Part shown: positions 34,736 to 46,068 of the stretch, in pieces
Layout of the letters: every line of letters begins with the position of its first letter
How positions within the stretch are numbered: position 1 is the first letter of the stretch
Assembly (NCBI GenBank): GCA_032622095.1
Contig: CP136069.1
Location: forward strand, 47,406,194-47,470,193
Length of the DNA: 64,000 bases
Origin: Siphonodentalium dalli
Taxonomy: Eukaryota; Mollusca; Scaphopoda; Gadilida; Siphonodentaliidae
Direction of reading: 5' to 3'
Translations under genes and position numbers: made by a program
Notes under the pieces: model-generated
The model's input: the letters and a program-made list of their open reading frames with translations, nothing else
Told to the model about the DNA's origin: nothing
The model's database searches: none

Positions 34736-35806
34736 GTGAATGTTCCGATTACCCACCGAACGAATTTATATGTATTTTATCGCAGTTTTTGTCAAAATAT
34801 CATCGATAAATCCACACTATTACAGAGAAACGATGACCTATATAGCGGCTTTATCTGGATAAAAGAAACAAATTAATTATGAACCAGTTTTGTATTCATG
34901 CGACTGCACCGCGAAATAGTCAGCTTTATCATTGCTTAATTATGCCTGAAAAATACCATAGCATGGTGTTATTTATAATACAATATTACTGGTTCACGAA
35001 ACGTTCACATTTAAAACTGAAGTGTAAGAGAAAAGCGGGCGTGTGAACTTTATTGTTGGTGTTTGAAACATAATGAAATACCGAACTTTAGGCCTAGCAC
35101 TGAGATTGGTAGTGAAGGTGCACCAGCTCACGGAATAATAGCGGCAAACAATTTATTGTAACAAACTGTCGATTGCTTAATCAAGTTTTAGACTTGACCA
35201 ATTTTGTAACTAAACATTTGAAATTTTCTATTTGAGACTTGAGTGCGTTTTGTGCCGCATCGTTCGATCGTTTAGAAAAGGAGTCGCGATCGATTGCAGG
35301 CACGAAATACATGTACGCTGACGTTCCAAAAAAAAACGCTGTCGCTGTCAATGGTAACCAGCAGGGTGCATTCGAATGATGCTCCGTAACGTTGTGACAG
35401 ATTCAGTGACGTCACTCAGAAACTGTTGGAGGTCAACTGGCCCAAGTCGTGGTAATATTTCTTCCTCGAATACTATAAAGTGTATCTATCTCGCAGATGA
35501 TGCTTTAGCTGTCCAGTAGACGGATGAGGCGTGGTTTATATGATGTGTTTTATTTGTATAGTATAGAGGGGTGGGATGTGGATTAGTAAATGGTTGTGCT
35601 GGGTAATACAAGTGTACATATTAACTGTTGTTATTGTTGTTGATTTTTAGTTGTCTCAGCTTTAAATCCTGAATTCCCGGGGCAACTATATATACATGTG
35701 ATATATCAGAGTCAGCTCTTTCTGAACTATTGCTAACTGCGTTTCATGACAAGGCTTATCATTCGTCTTTGTTCCATCCCTATAGGTTATTATTCCTTTT
35801 TTATAG
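34736..35806. other. intron 2, last part
   Basis: No repeat or gene is recognised apart from the acceptor tract of exon 3 (TTATTCCTTTTTTATAG at 35790-35806). Confidence 0.4.
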
Positions 35807-35968
35807 GATTCAAACTCCAGTGTGACGCGTGTATGAAAATCGTTGAGGATGATGGAGAAAGCTGGGACGCACACTTATTGTCATGCCAAGCAGGCGGTGA
35901 TAGTCTGCTCAGGATAGGGACACAGGAACAGTTTGATTGCATCGAGGCCCTCCTTCAGAATATCACAA
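35807..35968 (+). CDS. C-type-lectin-like protein, exon 3 (first half of CTLD)
   Basis: A 162-nt exon with a strong polypyrimidine acceptor and a perfect GTAAGT donor at 35969, phase 1 at both ends. It encodes an N-terminal Cys pair (CDACMKIV), then the hallmark first half of a CTLD: SWDAHLLSCQAGGDSLLRIG then TQEQFDCIEALLQNIT. The W..A...C...GG.L..I...E pattern is the first beta-strand and two helices of the fold. The SC cysteine is expected to pair with the final cysteine of exon 4. GC content is higher than the flanking introns. The protein would be extracellular. Neighbouring exons lie 22 kb upstream and 14 kb downstream. Confidence 0.8.
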
Positions 35969-36651
35969 GTAAGTCAATAAAATTCTCCTTAAAGAGTCGA
36001 CGATACTATTATCATATTTACGTTTATATTTCATCCCTAGTCAGATCACTATTAATGGTAATCCAATGTAAACATTGATTATGTCAGTTGCTATTAGTAA
36101 TTTCGTTTGTGGCCACGTAGCAACTCATACCAAGTCTGAATCACGTCTCTTTAAATAGCTTATGAAAATTACAACAACAGCTTCATGCTTGGTTATATTT
36201 ATGTCAGAAGGTCAGTTCAAAGTCTCAATGACATATATGTTTATGATTGGCGACGCACAGTCGCACACTTCACGGGCAGGGTCTATTACTCATATATCAA
36301 TACATTCACTTAAAGCATAATTATATTCATCAAAGCTGCTACTCTAAGTATTTATTATATTGCAACCCTACATTTGACTGCAAACTGAAATAGGGAACTC
36401 ATGCAGTATTGATTTAACCATAAACTACATACTGTCTGGTGTAAGTCGGGATAATAAAACACTATCCATAAGCTGCATCTTCAGTTATGTCATCGAATAT
36501 CCGAAGAGAACTAAGCGACGCTTCAACAACATACTCTCCTGTTGACATCCAACTAGTCGGCGTTCTCTCTCGAGCTGATCTCCTGATGTCAGTAGTTTGC
36601 TGGTCTCAGACTGGGATTGAAAATCTGAAATATTAATGTTACCAGAGGCTC

Positions 36652-36682
<31 letters not shown>

Positions 36683-37000
36683 TCATTTATTTTCGTGACA
36701 TGTCCATGTACATGCAGATACAACATAATGGAGAACATAAATAAACACCCGGCCAATAAGGCTTATATGTCACGCTTAATACCAATCAATTTGAATACTT
36801 ACCAGGAATATTTTGCGTATCAATTCCTGCATGAAACAAAAATGTCCTCATATTGTGAAATGTAAATGCTAGTTTACTCATAAGATACAGGGATACTTGG
36901 TGATAATGAACATGAACTCCAAGCATCAAAGGTATACTTTAAAACAACTGGAGGAACTGTACTTTACAGATATACGAGCCTGACCAACGGACAATGCGAG
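35969..37000. other. intron 3, first part, with GA microsatellite
   Basis: A (GA)n run lies at about 36655-36682. Nothing else is recognised. Confidence 0.5.
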
Positions 37001-37660
37001 ACTAGTTTGTAGACTGTGACCACCCGTGAATACTGATTGTGCTAATATCGTGAGTGAGCGCTTGCCACACTGGGTAGGAAACAAGGGCAATGAAGAATAT
37101 AGTGTTTATATCGCAGGGTAGGATAGGCATAGGATATTCCCCGAGCTGTCTGGCATTCGGAAAAAAATAATTCAACGAGGCGGAGTTATGTGGCCGAATA
37201 CCCATCAGCGGAAATCCAGTTCGAGCATATAGTGCAGGGGACGTGCATGTACATTCGTGCGAACATAGACTCCAAACCATTAAACAACAAAGCTACAACT
37301 ATGTCTGGTCTGTCCTGGCGAAGGCCGTATTCAATCTGATGTGAGTTGTCAAAGCCATGTATGAACACTCACTCAGTTGTCATTAACCAGTGAGAATAAA
37401 TGCAGGTCAGTTTATGCAGCTGATTGTGGAGATAACGGGACGAGTATATGCTCTTGCACGAATGATTGGATATCACGTGGAAGGTATTTCGTCAGATCCA
37501 ATTGAAATAGCCATGTACAACATCGAGCCATAAACCAAACATATATACAAACGGAAGATATAACGGAAATGTGGGGACAATTCCATCTTACCGAACTGAG
37601 AACAAAGCTGCACGTGCATGGTGAGCAAACTGATATTAAATGCCAAATAAATTTCAACTC
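37001..37660. other. GC-richer stretch open in several frames, both strands
   Basis: Frames of 60-90 codons are open on the - strand (for example 37368-37186 with GLRQDRPDIVVALLF, and 37657-37412 ending DIQSFVQEHILVPLSPQSAA). On the + strand, an ATG at about 37414 starts MQLIVEITGRVYALARMIGY and ends at TAA about 41 codons later. None matches a family I know, and the frames conflict. This could be a decayed gene or just richer base composition. Confidence 0.25.
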
Positions 37661-39482
37661 TCCTTAATTTTGTAAAAACAATGTGTATATACCGAGAAAA
37701 CCAAAGTCATTCAGGGGCAATATCATGCATGGCAACGGGGGTGTGTGGACGGGCCACCAACGACCGACCCCTTTTTCAACAGTTGAAAATCTCAGGTCTG
37801 AAACAACATTAAATTTAGCTGGATACTTCAGGTCACAAAGAGGTTAACACTGTTTTGATAGTTTTTCCAACAAATATCTAGTGCGAGATTATTTGTTTTT
37901 AGACCAAAAGTCTATTTCCCTAATATTTGACAATTTTATGTTGGGACTGACACATACGGTATGTAAAGGCCCAGTTGGACAATTTTCATACAGCCATATG
38001 TGGTTAATTTATCATGTTTAAAATTTGTGGTACTATTATAGTTGGAAAACTTCGGCCCACGGGGGTGGGAGTGTCAAATAACGAAATTTAGAAAACTGGT
38101 TCAAGGGGTGTGGTTGTTGAAAATTATAAGTGGGGCACCAGCAACGGAGCCCACAAAGCGCGTCACTGAAACCACATAAATTCATCAGCTGTTATCAGTT
38201 TCCCACACATGAGTGAAACAATAGCTCTTTATAGGTATCATGTATAGCAAATATTCATGTCTTAATATGTAAGTTCCATGATGAATGATATTTTACTCAA
38301 TTGTTGCCCATAACATAGGAACGGCCATGGCGACTAACGTTTTTAGGGACGTGAGCACGGGGTTGGTTTTTCACCATAAGTATCTGGAGACCCCAAGTTT
38401 TTGCTAGGAATTTAAGTGTGCAATATTCCTCATACTTTGCTGCTGTGCAAAATGTTCACTATATTTCCGAATGTTGGAAGGTTTTATGACCCAGTAATTC
38501 GAAAACTATCCAATCTAACGGCGTGATGCAAATATAATTTACCAATTTCGGTATATATATATATCTAGTTGGTTCGTGCCTCAGTGAGAAATTTATAAAT
38601 CATCACTAAATATAACGTCCATTCGATTCTAATAGCTTTTGGTCGTTATATTAGCATTTAAGTCCACCTTGGGGTGTCCACCTGGAAATGTCCAACTGCA
38701 CCTCTTGAACCAGATCAAACTTCCAAGTTCGCAACAAATCCATTTGCACACACCATGCATATTCAACTGATACCTCGAGCTTTCCAACTTTTTGAAAATT
38801 ACAAACGAACACGCCCCTAATTACTACGACCCATTTAGCATATTAATATTAAACCAACAATTTCAACCTATTGTTTGTATGACATTGTCAGCTCAGACAT
38901 AGAAATTCCGACTGCTGAAAATCGTGACCAAGGTTGGGGTTGGGTGAGACAAGTACCGCCCACTCCAATTCCCCATCTGCCCACAAACTGTGATGAGAAC
39001 GCTCAACTGTTAGAAATTTCCCCAACAGCAGCTAGAACTTCCAAACACTAAATACGACATTTTGTGTTATCATTTTAGTGTTTGCTTTTAACGATGCCAT
39101 GTCCGGCATGACGGCATGAAACCACCATATGTATGTGTTCGACAGCATAACATAATTACGTCGGACCCATGATCTCATTGACCCATGATCTCATTGAAAT
39201 GATCGTCTTTTATAAAGAGCGGTAATGCTGCTGTCGACGATAAAGAGCGTTAACAGTTATGGGCTTTTTTAGATGTTTTCAATGTATTACAGTATTACTC
39301 ATGGAGTATTGTGTGGATTTATGTGATACTTGTGTATAATAATAATGTCATAGCCAACGTTCCTGGTATACCGTCTTAAATACGCTGAGTGGTGTCATAT
39401 AATTCTGCTCTTGGTGCTCCTAACCTCTTGTTCGAAGCGGGTTACTGTCAGTTAATGGGTATGGCATGCATGCTTACAATAT
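37661..39482. other. no feature recognised
   Basis: Intronic AT-rich DNA. A 16-bp direct duplication (CCCATGATCTCATTGA) lies at about 39165-39197. Confidence 0.4.
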
Positions 39483-39556
39483 AGCTGGTGATTATCTTAA
39501 CAATAGCTGGGGAATATTTTAATATTTCCCGGTTATTGTTAAGATAATTACCAGCT
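39483..39556. repeat. 74-bp near-perfect hairpin
   Basis: AGCTGGTGATTATCTTAACA at the left is mirrored by TGTTAAGATAATTACCAGCT at the right, continuing to the centre with few mismatches. It could be the remnant of a foldback MITE. Confidence 0.8.
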
Positions 39557-40100
39557 CTTGTTTGCAGCGGATTTTGGTCTAGGTAATGTACAAGGGATAA
39601 CAATGGGAAACATGGCGTCTGTGGATTAAAGGAAGATATTGATTAAGTAGGACGGGAAATGTAATACTTTCGCGGCGCGGGAAATAAGCTGCGGCAACCT
39701 GTTGCTTTTGTTATTACTACTGAATAATGCGATTCTGGCAAACATTTATTACACAGGGAATGCGCTCTATACAGTGTGTCTATCGCGAATTTAAATGAGC
39801 CCAAGATTCACGGTACACCCTTCGCGGGGTGTACCAGGTCAATCGCGACCACTATTGGATTGCGATTGGAAGCGTCGCGGGTCGATATATAGTGGGATTC
39901 ATCGCGGGCTGGTTCATCGCGGGGCCCGCGAAACTGCAAAATTGTGTTAATCTAATTACATTGTCTGGAGCGGATGTCCACTATTAGATCGCATGTCTGC
40001 GATAGAGACTATATTGATTACAAGAATTGTGCCGATATATTTGTACAGTCTTGGTGAAAGCGAGTGCGTAGTTATGTTGTTTGGGAATGTATAGTATCAT
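39557..40100. other. intronic stretch with a GC-rich patch
   Basis: A CGCGGG-rich patch at about 39790-39940 contains GGTACACCCTTCGCGGGGTG and repeated ATCGCGGG. No RNA or protein gene is recognised. Confidence 0.35.
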
Positions 40101-40565
40101 GAATTGCCATAGTATATATATATATATATATATTTTTTTTTTAAAGTTTTTATTGATCAAGATTAAATGTATATAAATATTGTAACAAGATTTGCAAAAA
40201 CAGATCCCACACAAACTCTTTCATCCCCAGTCTATCAGTAACTTGCATACATCCTTTCGCTCGCATGCTCTTTCACTCATCGCGACAAGTTTATAATTAT
40301 ATACGTTTCTGGTATGGGTCCCGTAAGCTCTGTTAGACATAGGTTTAGTCAAAGAGCTAATATCGGTAGGTTCAATGCTTATAAGATATTAATTGTGTAT
40401 ATATAGCTCTTTGCTGAGTATAATGGGATTTTGATTGGTGTTGAAATAAGTTTTTTCCCTTTCTGGTGGATCAACTCGGCGGTTTTTCGGCACTTATTCC
40501 TCTGGTCAATACTTGTGAGTTTAAGAGGTAAATTTGGTTTTTGGTGGGAACGATATTTTGATACG

Positions 40566-43500
40566 TCATGGTTTGTTTGCTTCTGACGTTTTGTTAAGAG
40601 CTTCAATGATTAAAAACCAGTTTTTCTCAAAAGAGGGTAATTTCATTTGGCACTGTGCCAACAATTTCTCCTGTAAATATCTAGATTGTAGTTCTGATAG
40701 AAAGGATTTTAGTGATAACATATCAGGATTAAATTTAGTTTTATATATGTATTGTTTTATCAGTAGCCAAAACAGATTCATCATAGAGTTACCGCCCATT
40801 GATAGGGATCCAATAATTGCAATCTTTCTTGTGGCTAACAAGGCGATACCATTTGATTTGCACCAAATAGTAACATCATTTATAAAGTTTTTTACAAGCG
40901 GACAGTCCCAAAAAATATGGGATATATCTTCATATGTTGTGCCGCAGCGATTACTTAAATCATTTTGTTCTAGGTTGACCATTTTAAGAAATTTCCTTGT
41001 GGAAAGTATTCTATGATTAATTCTATATTGTAACCACCACATTTCCGTGTCAGGCGTCGTGGTGAAAGCAAGCCGGTTGTAGTTTTCCCATTGAATGTTA
41101 TTATCCTCAAATTCAGCCTGCCATTTTGTATGGGATTTTGGTACGATATTCATTGAATTTAAAATTTTGTAGAAGTCCTGTCCATCATGAGTATTGTTCA
41201 ATGGGATGACAAAATTACTTGGAAGGAAATGGCTTTAAATACGAAATAAGGGTTGGTTGAGCTTTTGTGCCATAGCTATTATTTGTTTCCAGATGCTGTT
41301 CATTGTCAGAAAATCTGTACGTATATGATAACATTCGAATAAAGACTGTTCTGTGTGTAATATGCCATCTCTTTGAAACAAGTCATTTATATATATAATT
41401 CCTTTTTTTCGCCATGAAAAAAATTTAATGGTGTGTCCTTCCAGTTTTATATCGGGGTTGTTCCAAATAGTGCATTCCTGAAATCGATTTTGTTTCTTAT
41501 TTTTTTCTAACATATTTGCAAAAGCCAGTAGTACGTCATGCCAGAAAGGATTTTTCACGACATTAGCTTTGTTTTTTAGAAAAGCATGGTTGTATGTCAG
41601 AAATAGGTGGTCTTTGGTGATAGGAAGGTCGGTTAGGGGTGTCCATTTTGAACTTTTCAATAACAATCGTCTCACCCAAGTTATTTTCATTGACATGAGG
41701 AAATTGTTTACATCTACCATTTTCATTCCACCGTGAGAGTGGTCTTGACAGACGAGTTTTCTTTTTACTCGGTCCCGCTTGGAATTCCAGAGAAAATTGA
41801 ATAGTATTTTTTCGAGTTTGGTCATGAAATTGTTGTTGGGGTTAGGCAATGCGATGAATAGGTGAGTTAATTTGGGGATAATGATGGATTTTATAACTGT
41901 TATACGACCAAATGGGGTAAGTAGTCGATGATTCCATGTTTCTGTTAATCGTTAATTTCATTCAGCTTATTTTCAAAATTAATCGACATTTTGTTTAAAG
42001 TAGTATTAAAGTTGATTCCAAGAAGATTAAATGAGTCAGCAAATGTGAGATGCAGGTCCGGACATATATTTTCTTGCCGCCCCACCATGGATCCAATCCA
42101 CGACGCCTGACACTTACTCGCATTGAGATTGAGTCCCGATATTTTAGCAAAGGCATTTAGGGTGGAATAGGCCTCACTCAGACTACTTTCGGAACCGTCT
42201 AGAATAAGTGTCGTGTCGTCTGCGTACTGCGTTAACTTAAATTCAAAACCATCGAGGGTAATTCCTTTGATTTTTTTAATTATTTCTAATCATGAGAGCT
42301 AGGATTTCTGCGCAAATCAAAAAAATGTACGGAGATATAGGATCGCCCTGCCGACAGCCTCGACCTAGTGTGAAATGTTGTGATATGTGCCCATTTATGA
42401 GTAAGGAAGAGTTAATATTCGTATAAAATATTGAAATCCATTTTTTTATCGTTTCACCAAAGTTGAAAAATTCAAGACATTTGTGCATGAATTTCCACGA
42501 TACAGAGTCAAATGCTTTCTCAAAATCTAAAAGTAGTAAGAGGCCAGGAATTTTCTTCAAGTTAGTTTGGTATATAAGATCATAAATCAGTCGTGTATTG
42601 TCTCCTATGTATCGGCCCTTCAAGAAACCCGTTTGGTCCTCGTTAATGATATGGGGGAGAACATGTTTCATCCGCTGAGCTATACATGCAGATGCCAGCT
42701 TATATGAGCTGTTCAATAAGGTAATCGGTCTCCAATTTTTTAGAAGATGTCTGTCTTTGTCTTTTTTGGGGAGAAGAGTTATAATTCCTTGTTTTTGTGT
42801 AATGGAGAGCTCTCCTGATTTATAGGACTCATTCAGAGATTCACATAAAATAGGCCCAGCTTTCGCCAGAAAAGTTTCCAAAATTCATACGGAAATCCAT
42901 CCAATCCACATGTCTTACCATTCTTTGTTTGTTTTAATACTGCAGACAGTTCATGTATGGTGATTGGCCCTTCTATACTATCTGAAATATCTTTATTTAG
43001 TTTCAAAACGTTATTGTCGAAAGTGGCAAAATGTGTCTCGGACTGAGTAGTGCATTTTGAAGTGTATAAAGTTTGATAAAAGTTACGAGCTTCTTTAATA
43101 ATGTCATTTTGGCAGGTTAGTAACTTCCCATTTGAGTCTATCAGTTTGGTCAGGGTTTTGGATATATAATTACGCTTTTCCAAATTTAAGAAATATTTTG
43201 TTGGTTTCTCGCCATCCTCGATCCATTTTGCTCTAGATCTTATCATTGCACCCATTGTAGCTTCCTTTCTCATATCCATTAACTCGTTATCGACTTTTTG
43301 TATCTCTTCCAGAAGTTTCACCTTCTGTTCAATGTCCGACCCATTCCTATCAACCAATTCGGTAAGATCATATTTAGCTTTCTGTAGAGATTCTTCTTTT
43401 GATTTACGCTCTCGTTTTCTGTTTGAAGAGTAAGCAATGGTAGCCCCTCTTATATCCAATAAAAGTGAATATAGAAAAAGTCTTTTGCTGATATCACATT

Positions 43501-43956
43501 TACATGTATGATGAGGGGAACTATCTAATTCGTCTGTAGTGTAGTTGTATCGAATCTTATTGGTTCCAATGAGCTCATTCATCATATCGATATATGTTTT
43601 GTCTCGTAGAAGTGAAAGATTAAATTTCCAAAAACCCTGACCCTTCTGGTGAGTATTTAATGTTAGTGATAATGTTATAATCGAGTGATCGGATCTACAT
43701 GTATATCCCGGCAGTATATTTGGTTTCTCTCCAATTAGGCTTAAGATATCATCTGATACGAGGAAATAGTCCAGCCTCGCCATTTTTATAGGTGACTTTC
43801 TTCTCCAAGTGAAACGCTTAAGTTCTTTATTATTGGATCTCCATACATCAATTAGGTCGAACCTATCGACAAGACTATGCACCGCCTCTTGTGCGCGTGG
43901 ACTGTTTGTATGTTTATAGTTGAAAGTATCGGACGTTTGATTTTGAACCAAAAGAA
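40566..43956 (-). pseudogene. L1/Tx1-type ORF2 remnant: endonuclease C-part, RT, C-terminal domain
   Basis: Reading on the - strand: VQNQTSDTFNY and FDLIDVWRSNN of the endonuclease, RLDYFLVSDD, then CRSDHSIITLSL (catalytic SDH). A long basic linker with KWIEDGEKPTKYFLNLEKR follows. RT block 1 has GLDGFPYEFWK, LKNWRPITLLNSSYKLAS and DQTGFLKGRYIGDNTRLIYD. Then motif A LLDFEKAFDSVSW, motif B GRGCRQGDPISPYIF, and YADD at 42215-42226. Then the FLWNSKRDRVKRK thumb and GGMKMVDVNNF, and a C-terminal knuckle RCGTTYEDISHIFWDC. Frameshifts near 42880, 42270, 41850 and 41220 break it. This spelling is diagnostic of the L1/Tx1 side of LINEs, distinct from the other two copies here. Confidence 0.88.
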
Positions 43957-44069
43957 AATGCGCCACGGCCGCGAACGCAGTGGGGACATCGAGGCGACCG
44001 GACCCGAAGGCCCGGCCGATCGAGGCGTCCACCTTCTCGCTCGGTCGGCCGAGGCTGAATTCCCCGGAC
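43957..44069 (-). other. GC-rich 5' chimera segment resembling 28S rRNA (D2 region)
   Basis: On the - strand this starts GTCCGGGGAATTCAGCCTCG and ends GGCGCATTTTC at the join with LINE sequence. It is far more GC-rich than anything around it. At 43995-44018 it folds into a fully paired 10-bp stem (with G-U pairs) capped by a TTCG tetraloop, typical of structured RNA. GGAATTCAGC near the start and GCGCAYTTTC near the end recall the D2 expansion segment of animal large-subunit rRNA. The rRNA identity is my recognition from memory and needs a search. That it is foreign to the LINE is clear from position, composition and the flanking duplication. Confidence 0.55.
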
Positions 44070-44497
44070 GAATTGCCATAGTATTTAGTGCTAGGTGTAT
44101 ATGGATACCAACGCCAAAATCGCACCATCATGTTATTGGCATAGCCGTACTTACCAGACGGTGGTGACAGAAGGGGTGTTAAAAACTTGGTAACTCATTT
44201 TGTTTTTAAATATGAATTATAATACACAGAATATATAAACATAAAATACAGTTTAATATGCCAGTTATTCAAGTTAATCTAGGTAAAATTTTTATATATT
44301 AACCGGTAAAAAATTCAAAATTTGCAATATGTGTGTCCCATAAACCCATAAAACATATATGTAGAATTGGTCATGAGCTATGGGGATAAGAGACAGTGTA
44401 CACATTTTCAATTTTCAATATTGAATCGGGACCCGTTTGTTTAACAGCTATTAGATACGATTTGACCTGAGTTAACTACATCAACTGATATGGTACA

Positions 44498-44965
44498 CAT
44501 ATAATCACCCGCGGCTGCTTCGGGCGATTATTTGGCCTCAGACACTTCACTCAGTCATATAATTTACATAAAACAGTTATATGGCTACATGTTTTTGTCA
44601 AGCTTACATTGTAGCACATTGCATAGATGTCAGTACCATATAATTAATTATATGCTACATGTGGAGAAGGTCTGCACTCCATTATATAATCACAATTTGC
44701 GTGCGTTGACGACAGGCGTCTTTGCGTAATATCGGCGTGTTTGTTGATGGAGAGTGTTCTTGTAAATATGTACCAAGCCGTCCCGAATTAACTGAATTAG
44801 ATCACTTAATGACTAGCAAAATAATTACCACCTCGGCGAGCTAACACCTCGACGTCTTCTGTGAAAGACAATCGACGACAGGGTTAATGACTGAGTGAAG
44901 TGTCTGAGGTCAAATGATCACCCAAGGCAACGACGCGGTCCATATGGTGATTATTTGTGTCTCAG
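44498..44965. mobile_element. small inverted-repeat element (MITE-like)
   Basis: GCCTCAGACACTTCACTCAG then TCAT near 44533-44557 is the reverse complement of 44888-44912, and the match extends outward through GGGCGATTATTTG against CAAATGATCACCC. A second GTCTCAGACACTTCAC follows at 44960. No target duplication was identified. Confidence 0.55.
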
Positions 44966-45674
44966 ACACTTCACAATCTAAATCGAACTAAAATCGAAAA
45001 ATAACGATCATTTTCGTGCGAAATGACTTTCAAAATCTAGTATGAGTCGTGTTGCACTTCATAGATATGAAGGATCATCAGTCAATTTGTTTAGATTTGC
45101 TACAGTGTCTGCAGTGTTTGTTATATATGTGATCAAATTCGAATTTGTACCTCGTGCTCTCGAGTTAGGTCATAAAGGCCATACTTTATATACCAGGGAG
45201 TACTATCTGTGAAATTTAACATGAATTTGTATTTGTTAAACATTTATTTATAAGGCAATGCAGGAACAATAAAACAACTTTAACTATTATATACATTTCA
45301 AATGAACCAAATGACATACGTAACATATACATGATTTGCTGTAGTAGATTAAAAAAAATTCTAGTAATTCACAAAAACAATTTACATGGTCCCGAATGTA
45401 CGTCATCAAAATAGTGTCAATTGCAATCACCTTAACATTTATAATTGAGATTTATTCGGATATCCACTGTGTCTTAAGTAACATACCGTACACTGCCAGA
45501 AAAGATTGTATTATATTAAGAACAATTATCTCCTCTCACTCCCTAGAAATAACATTTGTCGAGTTTATCCTAACTTTTATTTATTAACTAAATTAATATC
45601 CATGCAGCAAACATAAACGATGATGCTATGAGTGGTGTAAGAATGTTTATTTTAATATATATTTGAAAGTTCCA
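44966..45674. other. no feature recognised
   Basis: AT-rich intronic DNA without a supported gene. Confidence 0.4.
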
Positions 45675-46068
45675 TTTAGCAGTTAAAATTTTGAAGTTGT
45701 CTACATTCGAGGTAAAATGTTGACATGAGCCTGGAAATTGGGGCCCCATAGTTATAAATAAAAGGAATTCTGTTTGTTGGCAGTGTATATGCAAAAAGTT
45801 GTACTCTTCTCTTTTTGATTCGCCTCGTTTAGTCGCCAGTCGAGATATAGAATCACCGAACGCAATGATGCAACTTTAGCAGTTAAAATTTTGAAGTTGT
45901 CTACATTCGAGGTAAAATGTTGACATGAGCCTGGAAATTGGGGCCCCATAGTTATAAATAAAAGGAATTATGTTTGTTGGCAGTGTATATGCAAATCTTT
46001 TTACTCTTCTCTTTTTGTTTCGCCTCGTTTAGTCGCCAGTCGAGATATAGAATCACCGAACGCAATGA
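45675..46068. repeat. 200-bp tandem duplication
   Basis: Unit 1 is 45675-45874 and unit 2 starts at 45875. Both begin TTTAGCAGTTAAAATTTTGA and contain GGAAATTGGGGCCCCATAG. They differ at only a handful of positions (for example AAAAAGTTGT against AAATCTTTTT). Confidence 0.9.

Larger units (their letters stand above)
40101..44084 (-). mobile_element. L1/Tx1-group LINE with 15-bp target duplication and chimeric 5' end
   Basis: The insertion body is 40116-44069. The 15-mer GAATTGCCATAGTAT lies on both sides (40101-40115 and 44070-44084). On the - strand the element ends in A-rich sequence (a T run at 40133-40142 on +, then TA repeats). LINE sequence starts near 43956, within the endonuclease, so the element is 5'-truncated. 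The extra ~113 bp (43957-44069) between the truncation point and the duplication is not LINE sequence. It lies in intron 3 of the lectin gene, antisense. Confidence 0.85.

Noticed and set aside
39790-39940. CGCGGG-rich patch as a tRNA or promoter
   Set aside because: No cloverleaf with anticodon arm and T-loop consensus could be drawn, and no gene start follows.
40534-41016. 160-codon + strand frame
   Set aside because: Antisense shadow of the L1/Tx1 ORF2 C-terminal domain, which holds the conserved zinc-knuckle residues on the minus strand.
43995-44018. The TTCG-capped stem as a transcription terminator or free-standing ncRNA
   Set aside because: It is inside the LINE insertion, between the truncation point and the target duplication, so it arrived as part of the transposed copy rather than as a local regulatory element.
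43877-44167. 96-codon + strand and 75-codon - strand frames over the GC-rich patch
   Set aside because: The patch is a GC-rich RNA-derived segment, so long open frames are expected by composition. They cross the LINE junction and the target duplication.
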